A DNA stretch of 64,000 bases from an uncultured Opitutaceae bacterium (GTDB lineage: Bacteria; Verrucomicrobiota; Verrucomicrobiia; Opitutales; Opitutaceae), in the NCBI GenBank assembly GCA_951813085.1, contig OX638348.1, forward strand, positions 558,001-622,000. The letters are read 5' to 3'. Made by a program: the position numbers and the translations under genes. This document shows positions 30,056-40,584 of this stretch, in pieces. A model generated the notes under the pieces. It was not told the origin of the DNA and searched no databases. It worked only from the letters and a program-made list of their open reading frames with translations. The number at the start of each line of letters is the position of its first letter. The first letter of the stretch is position 1.

Positions 30056-33000
30056 GATTTCTCTGATGACCGCAAGCGTGATTTGCTAGACTCGCGCCTT
30101 ATCCAGGTCACGAGCACGTTAGAGAGGCTTTCTGGAAGAATCGGCTTGGTGAGGTAGTCATTCATGCCTGCGTTAATGCACTTTTCCCGATCGCCTTCCA
30201 TATCGTTTGCCGTTAGAGCAATGATCGGTGTATGCTTATTTTGGCTTCCGGTATGATTTCGAATGGCTTGGGTCGCTTCGTAGCCGTCGATTTCGGGCAT
30301 GCGGCAATCCATGAAAATAAGATCGTATCTAGAAATTGATGACATGACGATCGCCTCTTTCCCGTTAGTGGCTTCGTCAATCTGAGCTCCGGTTTTTGAT
30401 AGGAGCGCCTTCAGTACCTCTTGGTTCATTCGATTGTCATCAACCAGCAGCATGTGGGAGTCTGAATATTCATTGGGCGGGAGAGCATTGGATTCAATCG
30501 ATGGGCTGTCGCCTTTAGCTATGGTCAGACCTTTCTTTAGAAGCTTAATGATGTAGTTAGGGCGTATTGGATAGCTGGCAAAGTCATCTACGATTTCAGA
30601 TTCCAATTCCGTGTGCCTGAAGCTGTCCGTAAAGTTCTGTACCAGTATAATATAAATATTGGCTCGATTCTTGGCGGCTTTAATAGCTCGAGCGATATCC
30701 GGGCTAATGATCTGCTTGTCGATAATTAAACAGGAGAGATCATTATCAAGAATCTCCAGTATGCGCTTCGAATCGCTATTGGCGGTAGTAGGGATGTCGT
30801 TCGTTCTGAGCCAATTCTGGAGCCACTCTTGGATTTCCAAGTCCGGTAAAGCGATCTGGGTAGCGATTTGAGAGAGCCTATCGTCGGATTGCTGATTTGG
30901 AACGACCGTATCGGGATCAGCGATTTCAAGTTCGAAGGTAATTCTGAATTCGCTCCCACTTCCTTCCTCGCTTCGAAACTCCACTACGCCATTCATGGCT
31001 TTGACGAGATTCTTGGTGATTGAAAGTCCCAGTCCGGTTCCTCCGAACTTTCGGGTAGTGGACGAGTCTGCTTGCGTGAACGCATCAAACAGTCGAGGCC
31101 ATGCCTTTTCGGGTATTCCAATCCCCGTATCCTTGACGGCGCACTCGAACACAGCGGTATTTTCGTTCTTTGATAGAAGTCTTAGGTAAACGGATACGGA
31201 TCCATTTTCCGTAAATTTAACCGCGTTGGAAACGAGATTCATGACTGCTTGCTTAACTCTCAGCGGATCGCCCGTCATGATAGTGGGCAAGTTCGAGTCA
31301 GGAAACGAACGCAAGTCGACACCTTTTTCCTGCGCCTCGACGGTGAATAGCTCTATGGCGTCTTCAACGGTCGATTGTATATTGAACGGCTCATTTTCCA
31401 GGACGAACTTGCCTGCCTCGATTTTTGAAATATCGAGTATGTCGTTTATCAGCGCTAGCATGGATTCCGCGCTCCGCCCGCCCGCCCGGGCGTATTCGTT
31501 TAGCTCCGGCTCGAGATTCGCCTCCACGAGCATGTGGTTCATCCCTATTACCCCATTCATCGGAGTTCGAATCTCGTGACTCACGCTCGCTAGGAAGTCG
31601 GACTTCGCCTTGTTTGCGCGCTCCGCTTCGTCCCGAGCGCGAAGGGCTTCTTCCTTGCTTTTCTCAAGCGCCAGGGTCCGGTCGGCGACGAGCGCTTCAA
31701 GTTTTCTGTTGATCGAGCTGATGTACTGAGTTCGCTGACGTACGAGGAGCGCGATCGCCAATACGATTACCAGGACCATTCCCGCTTTAAAGGTATTGGT
31801 CTTCCAAAACGGGGGAAGGATCGTAAATGCAATTGACGATTCTGGACTCGTTAGCTCTGCGGATAAATTTTGAGCTCTGAGACGAAAATCGAAGCTCCCG
31901 GATGGAAGACTGGGAAAGATCAATTCATTTTCGTTCCCAACCGATGTCCATTGGTCGACGAGCCCGTCAATCTTATAGAATAGCTCGATGCCTGGATCGT
32001 TGGAGTAGTCGAAGCTCGTAAACTGAAACCGAGCTGTGTTCAGGGTAAAGTCAATCTCTAGGCTGTCGACGTTCTTCGCTTCGCTTTGGTGGAGCTGACT
32101 TCTGAATTCTAGGTTCTCTTGTCTACGGCTTGAGCTGAAGATGCTGGTGATTGCGGGAGTCAAGGGAATCTGCTCTTCAGGCATTTGCCTTGTATCGACG
32201 ATATTGAGACCACTGAAACTTCCGATCGCGAGAATACCGCGATGTGAAATACTGATTGCTCGATTTGGGTACGACTGAGGCGTGACTCCATGGGAACGAG
32301 AGAAGCGCCGCGCTTGCCTTGCAATTGGGTCAAATCAATAGAGGCCTTTTGTCGACGTAAGCCAGATCTTGCCGGACGCGTCGAACTCGAGGGCATTGAC
32401 GCTCGAGTCTCCCAAGCCCTCAATATCGCTGAATGTATCCGTCTTATCGAGCCGGCTATTCAGCTTAAGCAACCCAGTGCTGGTAGCGACCCATACGTTG
32501 TTCTGATCGTCAACGCGAATGTCGTACAGAAGGCGCTGCTGCATTCTATCTGGATAGGTTCTCGAGGTAAATGAACGCGTGAACGCCATCGCCGACCGAT
32601 CTAAGTAATGCAGCCCCCGTTGACGCGTACCGCACCAGAGGTCACTATTTGGTAGCTCGCAAACGCTTAGGGCTCGGATGTTCCCGTCAGGGAAAATAGC
32701 TGGCGTGTCGATGGCCATCGATTTTTCCATGCGGGTATCGAAAAAATAGACCTTTCTGCCGAGAAGCCAAAGCCCTCCATTCGAATCGTAGTGCAGGTTG
32801 ATGGGAAAATCGCGATCGCTAATCCCTAACCCTTCCCAATCGATCGCGGGCTCTACGATCTGGTTCGAAACCGTATCGATCTTTAGGACACGATTTATTG
32901 GTAAGGGCATATAGCGACCCCTGACCGTCTGACGCAACTGAGGCGATGGCGCGGCCTTTCAGCTCCTCTAGGTTCTCAATGTTCGAAAGTGGAGGCGAAA

Positions 33001-34213
33001 ATGACCGATCGCCTGGGTTGAAACGCTGAACGGATCCTCTAGAGTTCGTCACCCAGAAGGTTCCATCTGGGTTGCGGGCGATGTTGCGGATGTTTCGAAG
33101 CGCAAGGTTTCCGGTTCGACTTCCATAGGTGTAGAGGTCAATGGGAAGTCGATTGGAATCTAGCATGAAGATGCCTGAATTTTGCGTTCCGAAGCAAAGG
33201 GAACCATTGCTTAATTCGTGTATGCTGAAAACGGTTGTTTCTTGTACGGTTCTGAATTCGTTCAGGTCCGACTCAATTTGCTTAAAGTCTAGCGAGCCCG
33301 GCGTTAGGGCCAGCAATCCATTCTGAAAAGGCGTCGCCCAAATAATGCCGTCCTTGTCCTGCAAGCTTTTCCTGAATCGATTTAGCTTTAGATCCTGTAT
33401 GGGTGTTCCGTCGACGGAAAAGGCAACTTCTTGCCTGTCATGATCAAAGCAATACAATCTTCCTATATCGGTCGAGATCCAGTATCGGCCTTGATGGTCG
33501 ATTAGCAATCTGATCGCGCCGCGCTCGCCGATTTCCTGGCCAGTCCGATCGATAAATGGGCGCTTTTCAAACGATTCCGCCTCCAGGTCGAATTCCCAAA
33601 TGCCATTGTTGGCGACCAAGACGAATTTTCCTGGCTCAGTTTCTATGATTTCGCGAATCCGAGTATCTCTTCCACCGATGCGAGTGAATTTGCGGGTCCA
33701 TCGCATCTCTTCCGTGTCAAAAATGAACAGTCCTTTGAGACTGCCAATAATGAGACTATTGTCCTGCGTCGCGACGATTGCCTGGGATGCCTGCAAGAGG
33801 CTGATGCCTGGGTCGTCAACCAAAGGAAACGTCTCAAACGTTTCGCTTTCTTTGAAATAGCGTATCAGTCCTTGTGGCGAAGTGATCCACAGATCGCCAT
33901 TCGGGTTCGAAATGATTGAGATCGGTTTACTGCTCCCGATGCTGTCGCCGTCCTCGGGGTCGGGGGTAAACGTCTTGAAGCGATGGCTGTCGTATCAAAC
34001 TAAGTTGTTGTTGGTGAGCAGCCAAACGTATCCAATCTGGTCTTGATAAACCGTTTTAACCCAAGGAGATGGAAGATCCTCGTTTTTCGCGAATGGCTGA
34101 AAATGGAGGTAGTCCAGGCTCGCTGCCGTCATGCGTAGGCAAAATATAGATGCCACTAAAGCGAGCCCTACAGTCCTGAAAATCGGCTTCGAATTAACGG
34201 GGTAGACAGACAT
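30052..34213 (-). pseudogene. Hybrid two-component sensor/regulator (propeller-HisKA-REC), three lesions
   Basis: One gene of about 1385 codons read from 34213. Order: signal peptide; Reg_prop beta-propeller repeats (about 34100-32200); Y_Y_Y domain; transmembrane segment (about 31800-31730); HisKA with SHEIRTPMNG; HATPase with DTGIGIP and GGTGLGLSI; a degenerate receiver-like segment; and a C-terminal receiver with LLVDDNRMNQ and FMDCRMPEIDG (phospho-Asp). Lesions are TGA at 33995-33997 (NNNLV-stop-YDSHRF), an extra A at 32894-32896 (read as T on +), and TGA at 32335-32337 (KGLY-stop-FDP). Homologues have Arg at both stops (CGA to TGA). The kinase half could only be made by internal initiation, giving a 710-aa protein without the propeller. 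Next to the sulfatase run it was probably the glycan-responsive regulator. Confidence 0.85.
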
Positions 34214-34299
34214 TGAATTCGTGTTGCCAAGGATAGGCGCGTTTTGAACTTAGTAAACAGGAATATCCAGGATAGGGCGTATAGGTATCAGAACCCTCA

Positions 34300-34327
34300 A
34301 CGAGCGGATCGATTAGACGAGTGGATC
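34300..34327. repeat. Direct repeat in divergent promoter region
   Basis: ACGAGCGGATC (34300-34310) and ACGAGTGGATC (34317-34327), 10/11 identical with a 17-bp period. It lies between the divergent hybrid regulator (-) and the PhoD-like gene (+), where a regulator could bind. Function not shown. Confidence 0.3.
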
Positions 34328-34442
34328 AAATCTCGTCGCGATGCCGTAGCTGAACCGATCGGCTAGTTGAAAAACGTCGGTAGTGAGTCAGGGTGAATAT
34401 TGCCTTGGCGTAACCCCGAAAATTGAGTTGCCTATCGAAGAT

Positions 34443-36284
34443 ATGAGATTCGTTTCTTTGCTCCTGTGCAGCGTTTTCGCTGCAATTCCTCTGATCGCTG
34501 ACAACTCCTACGTTGATTTCAAGGTAACCCATGGACCGATGCTGGGCCGACCGGGATCGACGACGATGAGTATTTGGGTGCGGACCAACGTTCCTGGCGA
34601 AGTGTCAGTTAAGTACGGTACGGAGCCCTTTAAGCAAATGATGGTTTCCGAGTATGTGGATTCGAAGCTGGAAAACGACAATACGGCCATCATTACGCTG
34701 ACCAACCTATATCCCGACACGCTTTACTACTATACGGTGGACAAAGGGCTGGCGGGGACCTTCAAGACGCTTCCGCAAGGGAGCGATTTCTATGACGAAA
34801 CGCATAATCCGGAAGGCTTGTTCAACTTTCAGTTCGAGTTCGTTTCCTGCGTGAACCAAAGCTGGATTGGGAGCATGGGGCCCAGCATGCCGCTGTACGA
34901 CACCTTGAACGAGCAAGTGGCAGACAAGGTGCATTTCGCGATTCTGAATGGGGATTGGCTTTACGAAGAAGACCGTGACTTCCCCGCGTCTGCCTGGAAG
35001 GCGCAAGTCCGTCTCGGACCCGACGCTGAGGTTCCCGGCATCGTGGATATCGCGCCTCCGGTCGTTGGCGTTTGGGAAAACTATAAGACCTATATGAGTC
35101 GTGGGACCAACATGATGAAATGGCATGGCAACGTGCCGAGTTTCTTTACCTTCGACGACCATGAATTGCTCAACGATATTTACGGGACCGGAGAGACGGG
35201 GTACGTGAATCGCCGCGCCGTATTTCGGGACACCGCTGTCAAAGCGTGGTTCGACTATCTTGGCTGGGCGAACCCAGTGGCTCATAAGCCGGACGCTCGA
35301 TTTGGCAAGGGGCAGTTTCAAGCGGGAAGCGATGTCCTGTACGATCCCAAGGCGAATTTTTCCTCCCTGAATTTGGAAGACCACGCCAATCTCATGGTCC
35401 ATTGGGGCAAGCCCACGGATGGGATCAAAGCTACCGAGTTGGATTCACAGCCTGGGGATCCGAATGCGGGCGTCTACGCGATCTCTGAAGTGATCGATAA
35501 CAAGCGCTTGAGGATTGAGCCGCCAGCGCGGACCAATGGGGAGGCGTCCTACTCAGTTGGCCGTCGATCCTATGGCTCCTTTAGCGTAGCCAACTGTGAC
35601 TTCTTTCTGCTCGATACCCGCTCGCATCGATCGATGCATGACGTCGAAAATCCTGACAAGCCCGGGGCCACGATCCTAGGCAAGCAGCAGCTCAACTGGC
35701 TGAAACGTTCCATTGAGGAATCGGATGCCGACTTTTTCTTCATGGCCTCCTCCGTGGATTTCATGATCCCGCACGTGGGCAGTGGTGGGGGAACGGATAC
35801 GAATATTGGCGTTGCGAAAGACGATGCGTGGACCGTTTTCCTAGAGGAGCGTGAAGACTTGATCCAGTTTTTCGAAGACAACAGCCCCAAGCAGTTTTTT
35901 ATGATGACGGGTGATCTGCATAATTCATTCGCGATCAAAGTGACGCCCAATGTTTGGGAGTTCGCATCGGGTCCGGGGAATTCCGTGAATCACGTGCCGG
36001 TAGATGACGAAGGAAATCGGCCGATCAATGGAACCTTCAAGTATGGACCGCGCGAATGCGAAGTGCGCTGGTCAACCTACGTTTATTCGGATACCCCTCG
36101 TCTCGAACGTATCCATCCACACTACTGCGTCGTGCAGATAAACAACGTCTTCAATAGCCCGATACAACGTGGAGATGAGCGCTGGGTCGCCTATCCCCAT
36201 CCGCAAGTGATCTTCAAGTACTACGATGCGATCACGGGCGAATTTCGTTATAGCGAAACGATTGTGGCAGGCCTCCAAGACTAG
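34443..36284 (+). CDS. PhoD-like phosphatase/phosphodiesterase
   Basis: Secreted protein of 613 aa with signal peptide FVSLLLCSVFAAIPLIA. The N-terminal 100 aa form a fibronectin-like PhoD_N domain (GRPGSTTMSIWVRT, LYPDTLYYYTVD). The metallophosphatase core follows: FEFVSCVNQ, LNGDWLYE, FFTFDDHELLND (the PhoD DDHE metal motif), LLDTRSHR and MTGDLHNS near the end. PhoD enzymes hydrolyse phosphate mono- or diesters using Fe/Ca in the periplasm. There is an insert of about 80 aa with SVGRRSYGS before the LLDTR motif. The start at 34443 is preferred over 34383, which lacks a signal. The PhoX remnant and cytochrome nearby suggest a phosphatase neighbourhood. Confidence 0.85.
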   Translation: MRFVSLLLCSVFAAIPLIADNSYVDFKVTHGPMLGRPGSTTMSIWVRTNVPGEVSVKYGTEPFKQMMVSEYVDSKLENDNTAIITLTNLYPDTLYYYTVDKGLAGTFKTLPQGSDFYDETHNPEGLFNFQFEFVSCVNQSWIGSMGPSMPLYDTLNEQVADKVHFAILNGDWLYEEDRDFPASAWKAQVRLGPDAEVPGIVDIAPPVVGVWENYKTYMSRGTNMMKWHGNVPSFFTFDDHELLNDIYGTGETGYVNRRAVFRDTAVKAWFDYLGWANPVAHKPDARFGKGQFQAGSDVLYDPKANFSSLNLEDHANLMVHWGKPTDGIKATELDSQPGDPNAGVYAISEVIDNKRLRIEPPARTNGEASYSVGRRSYGSFSVANCDFFLLDTRSHRSMHDVENPDKPGATILGKQQLNWLKRSIEESDADFFFMASSVDFMIPHVGSGGGTDTNIGVAKDDAWTVFLEEREDLIQFFEDNSPKQFFMMTGDLHNSFAIKVTPNVWEFASGPGNSVNHVPVDDEGNRPINGTFKYGPRECEVRWSTYVYSDTPRLERIHPHYCVVQINNVFNSPIQRGDERWVAYPHPQVIFKYYDAITGEFRYSETIVAGLQD

Positions 36285-36312
36285 TCTCGTCCCATCTTTA
36301 TCTAGACGGTCT

Positions 36313-37790
36313 CTATCCGTTGGAGCTAGAATCTAGTTCCTTGGGCCAATCTAGCAAAATGTTCCAGTTGTAGGTCTTGTCTTTTGGCAAGGTAGGCGTC
36401 CCCTCATTGTCGATACGATCGTAGACGTTTGTTGGAGGGACGACGATCGCATCGCGCCCGTAAATGTAGTCTTGGTCCTCGACAATGGTCTTGTATGCTT
36501 TGTTGAGCCTGTATGCGCGTTCGGGAGAGGGCGTAATGAGCTCGCAGACATCTTTTGCTCGAGCGACCTTCTCTTTGTCGAGGCTTCCATCGTCATTGAA
36601 CCAACGGGCTGCCATTTCATCGTTGTTGCGGAACTCGCTTCCGCCTCCGACGCGCTCTAGGTAGGTAGCGATTTCTCCCAAGCTCTCGCCTTTAGTTGGC
36701 GCGTCTGGCATCCCCTTCAGGTTTATATAGCTCCATCCCGCTGCCCCATCGACTTTTCGAGCGAAGCTGAATGTCTTGTCTATGGTCGAGCCAACTGAGT
36801 TGTGGCATCCCATACAAAAGAAGTTCTCCTCGTAGGTGTTGATCCGCAGTCGTCCATCCTTGTCCTCGATAAACCCTTGGACGGACCAACCATTTCCATT
36901 GTCGAGACCATGGTCCGAGACTATTTGGTAGCTCGGCAGGTTGCCCACTTCTTTTCCAAACGCCTCGAGCTGGTAGTTGCGGGCATAAATTTGCTTGGGA
37001 TAAGCTCGCCACTTTCGAATATATCGAAGTTCCTTCATTCGGGTGGAGGCAACGATGCTGCCGGTTTCATCAACGTCCACGTAGCGGACGCTGTGCATAA
37101 ACTCTGTCCCTGCTGGAAATAAGTGCGGCTCCAAGTAGGCGGCGCTCGCTGCGCCGACGTAGGAGTCTACCTTGGCTATGTGGTTTGCGATACCGAGTTC
37201 CCCATCTCCATCGAGATCGACCTCCAATTCAGTTTCATCGATCGGGAGCGAGCCGATTTGGTCCATCCCTTTAATGTTTGCCTCAAGTATGGCGAGATTC
37301 GCCTTGTAGACTTCGCGTGAGTAGGCGCCTTCGGCGTCGCTTCGATAGACTTCAGGCAGTCGAATCATCACGTCGTCGGTGGATCCATTCGTTGGCCAAA
37401 AAGTGCTCGGAAAAGGCTTGTAATTAAACGCGACCCATTGGCTGCCATCTTTGGCGAATCCCTGGCTGTCGAATGCAGCGGGTCCAAGTTGGAGGTCTTC
37501 CATGTCGGGGATCCAGCCTTGGAAATCCGCGGCTTTGAGCCGCGAGGGCAGTTCACTATAGTTATCTTCTCGAATATAGCCCTCAATCGTCTCGTCGCTG
37601 ATTGAGGCGACTCGTTCCGAACGGTCTTCGTGCAAGTTTTTCCAGTGATTGGTCATGCCTAGATCGCTGAAGCTATAGTCAATTTGAAGGTCGCCATCGT
37701 CCATCTGGTTTTCGCGACCGGGGAGGCTGTTCTGATGGCAAACGTAGCAGGGGTTAAAGACGCCTTCCGTTTTTGTATAGAACGCTATTT
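36313..37790 (-). pseudogene. c-type cytochrome, 5' end lost at a junction
   Basis: The frame encodes a di-heme-type protein. A first heme site CYVCH is at 37735-37749, and a second CMGCH lies about 310 residues later, with LEVDLDGDGELG between. The first ATG (37704) lies after the first heme site, so it cannot be the true start. The frame is open further upstream, but there it runs antisense to the PhoX gene, so the real 5' part, including the export signal, is missing. Homology seems to end at about 37775-37795. No heme protein can be matured without export, so this is probably non-functional. The exact cytochrome family is not recognised. Confidence 0.65.
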
Positions 37791-38903
37791 TTAGGAGAGG
37801 AATGGTCCGGAGAGGGACGCCTGATAGAAGTGCTAAACCCGTTCGATGCTCCCGAGGATATCGTAACGCGTGAGTTGAACTCGATCGCTAACGTTTCTCA
37901 CGAAGGGATCAATTTTTCGGAGAAGTACCGCAATACGATCTACTTCGTTGACGAGTTCAATTCGGGCTTAATCTACAAGTTCGTGATGAGGCGCCGTGGC
38001 GACTATACGAGAGGCCAGAAATTCGTGCTCTCCGTTGACGATTTCGACGGAGATCCCGCTGCCTCATATAGCGCCTAAGTTAACGAGGGCGAACCACGTG
38101 TCGGCATGGCAACCTGGGTTCCACTCACCAATCGAAACGGAAGACCTCTTTCGGGTATTACGGACCCATTTCGCAATGGAGTATCTGGCGATCCTCTAAA
38201 TCCGACGGGCATTCGAGAAGGCGAGGAGCCTAGTTTTCCGGACCGGACGATCGACGATATCTTTGGGGGTCGCCTCGCTGCGGACGACGCGGGAGGTACT
38301 CCATACGGACGCCCTGAAGACATGGAAGTTGGCAAGTTGAAAAACCGCCGCGAGGTGATCTATTTTGCCGCTACCTCCGAAAATACGGTATACGCGGTTG
38401 AGATTCTCAGCAGCAGCCGCGCTCGAGTGAATGTACTCGTCGATGGCAACACTCCAAAGAACGAGGGATTTACCGATACGACAGGTACGCTCAGCTCGCC
38501 TGACAACCTGGCCCAGGATGCGATCGGCAATATCTATGTTATCGAGGACAAGCCTAACGACGCCAGCACGGGTGGTGACATCTGGTTCGTACGCGACATC
38601 AACAATGATGGCTATGGCGAGTCGCTCGATCACTTCATGAGCATCCGAGTCGATGGCTCTGAAGCGACCGGCATGATCTTCAATCCTCAGGTTCCCACCG
38701 AATTCGTGGTAGCGGTTCAACACCCGGACAGCACGGACTTATCAAACGTTCCTGAAGGTCTCGGTGACGCAGTTTGGAGGTTTGATATTTCTGCAGTCGA
38801 TGATTGTCGCTTCGTTCGTCGTCTTGAAAACGCCAAGCGTGAAAAGAAGAAAAGCGGTTACTACTGGTGGAGCAAATTCCTCTACTGGGGAGACCGCTGG
38901 TAG
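37773..38903 (+). pseudogene. PhoX/DUF839-family phosphatase, 5'-truncated with in-frame TAA
   Basis: The 3' part of a PhoX-like (DUF839) gene. LFLGEEWSGEGRLIEV marks the first recognisable strand; later come TSENTVYAVEI, SSPDNLAQDAIGNIYVIED and FVVAVQHPDST, typical of the PhoX beta-propeller. Only about 375 codons remain; the family normally has a further 200-300 residues and a Tat signal before this point. The apparent start is TTG at 37773 with a stop just upstream (37755-37757). A TAA at 38076-38078 breaks the frame (SA-stop-VNEGEP); CAA is one change away. Head-to-head with the truncated cytochrome gene. Confidence 0.75.
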
Positions 38904-38969
38904 GATTTAGTCTAATTGTAGTTAGTCTTAGTACGGTTGACGGGCGGATCTTCCCATAGCCATTGGATC

Positions 38970-40394
38970 ATGAAGCGTTCTTTTTCTCTAATGTTCATTT
39001 TCACGCTCTTTGTCACAGCATGCCCTTCTTTTGGGACTGACCCGGTACGCGAGCCTCACGATCAGCCCAACGTCGTCTTGATTATGGCGGACGACGTGAG
39101 CTGGGAAGCGTTTGGCTGCTATGGGGGCGAGGACTACTCCACGCCTCGGGTCGACGAGTTGGCGTCTAAAGGCGCGCTTTTCAAAAACTGCTTTTCCACT
39201 CCGATCTGTACGCCGTCGCGCGTGAAGATCATGACGGGCCAGTACAATTTTCGAAACTACACGCACTTCGGCTACCTCAATCCCAATGACAAGACCTTCG
39301 GTCACCTCATGCAGGAAAACGGCTACAAGACCGCGATCGTGGGGAAGTGGCAGCTCAACGGACTCTACAACAATCTCCCTGGGTACGACGACAACATGCG
39401 ACCTGCGAAGGCGGGCTTCGACGAGTTTTTCCTCTGGCAATTGACCACTGGGAAGACCGGAGAGACTGGCGGCGAGCGTTTCTGGAATCCCCCCATCGAG
39501 ACCAATGGAAAATTCATAACAAAGCAGCAAAATGCAGGCGCTTACGGTCCGGATCAAATGAGCGATTACCTCTGCGATTTTATGGAGCGCAATCGAGAGG
39601 ATCCTTTTTTTGTCTATTATCCGATGGTGCTCGTGCACGATCCCTTTGTTCCTACTCCCGACACCATTGGAGATGCGCCAAAGGAAACGGCCAACAAATG
39701 GGATAAATCGCGCAACAAGAAGCACTTTGTATCCATGGTTAATTACATGGATAAGATAATCGGAAAAATCGCAGACAAGACGGAATCCCTGGGAATTGCC
39801 GAGAATACGATCATTCTATTCACCGCTGACAATGGAACCGGAGTAGGGCTAACTTCCCGTTGGAATGGTATGGATATCAAAGGCGGGAAGGGCGGTCCCA
39901 CAGATATGGGGACGCACGTTCCGTTCGTCGCCTACTGGAAAGGCCAGACTCCAAAAGGCGCGGAGCTCGACGACTTGATCGATTTCACGGATTTTTATGC
40001 GACTTTAGCGGAGGCTGCCGGGGCCGAGCAGGGCCCTCGGGATCCTATAGATGGTCGCAGTTTTCTGCCGCGTTTGAAGGGGGAGGCGGGCAACCCGCGC
40101 GATTGGGTCTTCACCCATTATCAACCCTATTGGAACAAGACGCCGCAGCAATTCGCGCGTACGGAGCGGTATAAGCTTTACCGAGATGGTCGCTATTATG
40201 AAGTGCCCAAAGATCTAAGAGAAGAGAATGATCTGGCCATTGGCGAGGCGGGCGAGCGAGCAGAACGAGTTCGCCAAGAATTGCAGGCCTTTTTGGATAC
40301 AGCGCCACCCGCCCCAACGGTAAAAGGGCAGCGCATTACAGAGCACCGCCCCATCTATCCCGACTGGCGAAACCTGGTTGATCCCAACGATTGA
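38970..40394 (+). CDS. Exported S1 sulfatase with GKWQ motif
   Basis: Sulfatase of 474 aa with signal peptide SLMFIFTLFVTACPSFG; the Cys in TAC-PS is not a convincing lipobox. Motifs: ADDVSWEA (about 40-46), nucleophile CTPSR (Cys80) in TPICTPSRVKIMTG, GKWQLNG in place of GKWH, VHDPF and TADNGTGVG, with GGKGGPTDMGTHVP. The Gln replacing the GKWH His is a subfamily feature in some S1 groups rather than a lesion. The ATG at 38970 is preferred to the in-frame TTG at 38937, which gives no better signal. It stands alone after the PhoX remnant and precedes another sulfatase by 190 bp. Substrate unknown. Confidence 0.88.
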   Translation: MKRSFSLMFIFTLFVTACPSFGTDPVREPHDQPNVVLIMADDVSWEAFGCYGGEDYSTPRVDELASKGALFKNCFSTPICTPSRVKIMTGQYNFRNYTHFGYLNPNDKTFGHLMQENGYKTAIVGKWQLNGLYNNLPGYDDNMRPAKAGFDEFFLWQLTTGKTGETGGERFWNPPIETNGKFITKQQNAGAYGPDQMSDYLCDFMERNREDPFFVYYPMVLVHDPFVPTPDTIGDAPKETANKWDKSRNKKHFVSMVNYMDKIIGKIADKTESLGIAENTIILFTADNGTGVGLTSRWNGMDIKGGKGGPTDMGTHVPFVAYWKGQTPKGAELDDLIDFTDFYATLAEAAGAEQGPRDPIDGRSFLPRLKGEAGNPRDWVFTHYQPYWNKTPQQFARTERYKLYRDGRYYEVPKDLREENDLAIGEAGERAERVRQELQAFLDTAPPAPTVKGQRITEHRPIYPDWRNLVDPND

Positions 40395-40469
40395 TTGCAG
40401 GATACGGCCCATGCGACAGGTCTACTGGATATCGCTTTGAGGGAGAGCGCATCCTGTTGCATCACCAGT

Positions 40470-40492
40470 CGTAGCATGCCCGTACTCTACGC
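40470..40492. repeat. 20-bp dispersed element, copy 2, with hairpin
   Basis: AGCATGCCCGTACTCTACGC at 40473-40492 matches 18035-18054 at 18/20 positions. Here it is framed by the inverted pair CGTAG (40470-40474) and CTACG (40487-40491). It lies about 95 bp upstream of the sulfatase at 40585. Confidence 0.45.
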
Positions 40493-40584
40493 TGAAGGAG
40501 AAGACGTGAGGTTGGACGCAATCGGATGACCTTCATTCCTTGCTTATCGAAGGGGAATGAGTTTACCTATGCCCTTATCTCATC

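Noticed and set aside
8617..34213. TGA read as arginine (codon reassignment), from three TGA codons at expected Arg positions
   Set aside because: Intact genes here end in TGA (3896-3898, 5300-5302, 20181-20183), the regulator also has a frameshift, and TAA and TAG stops break other genes.
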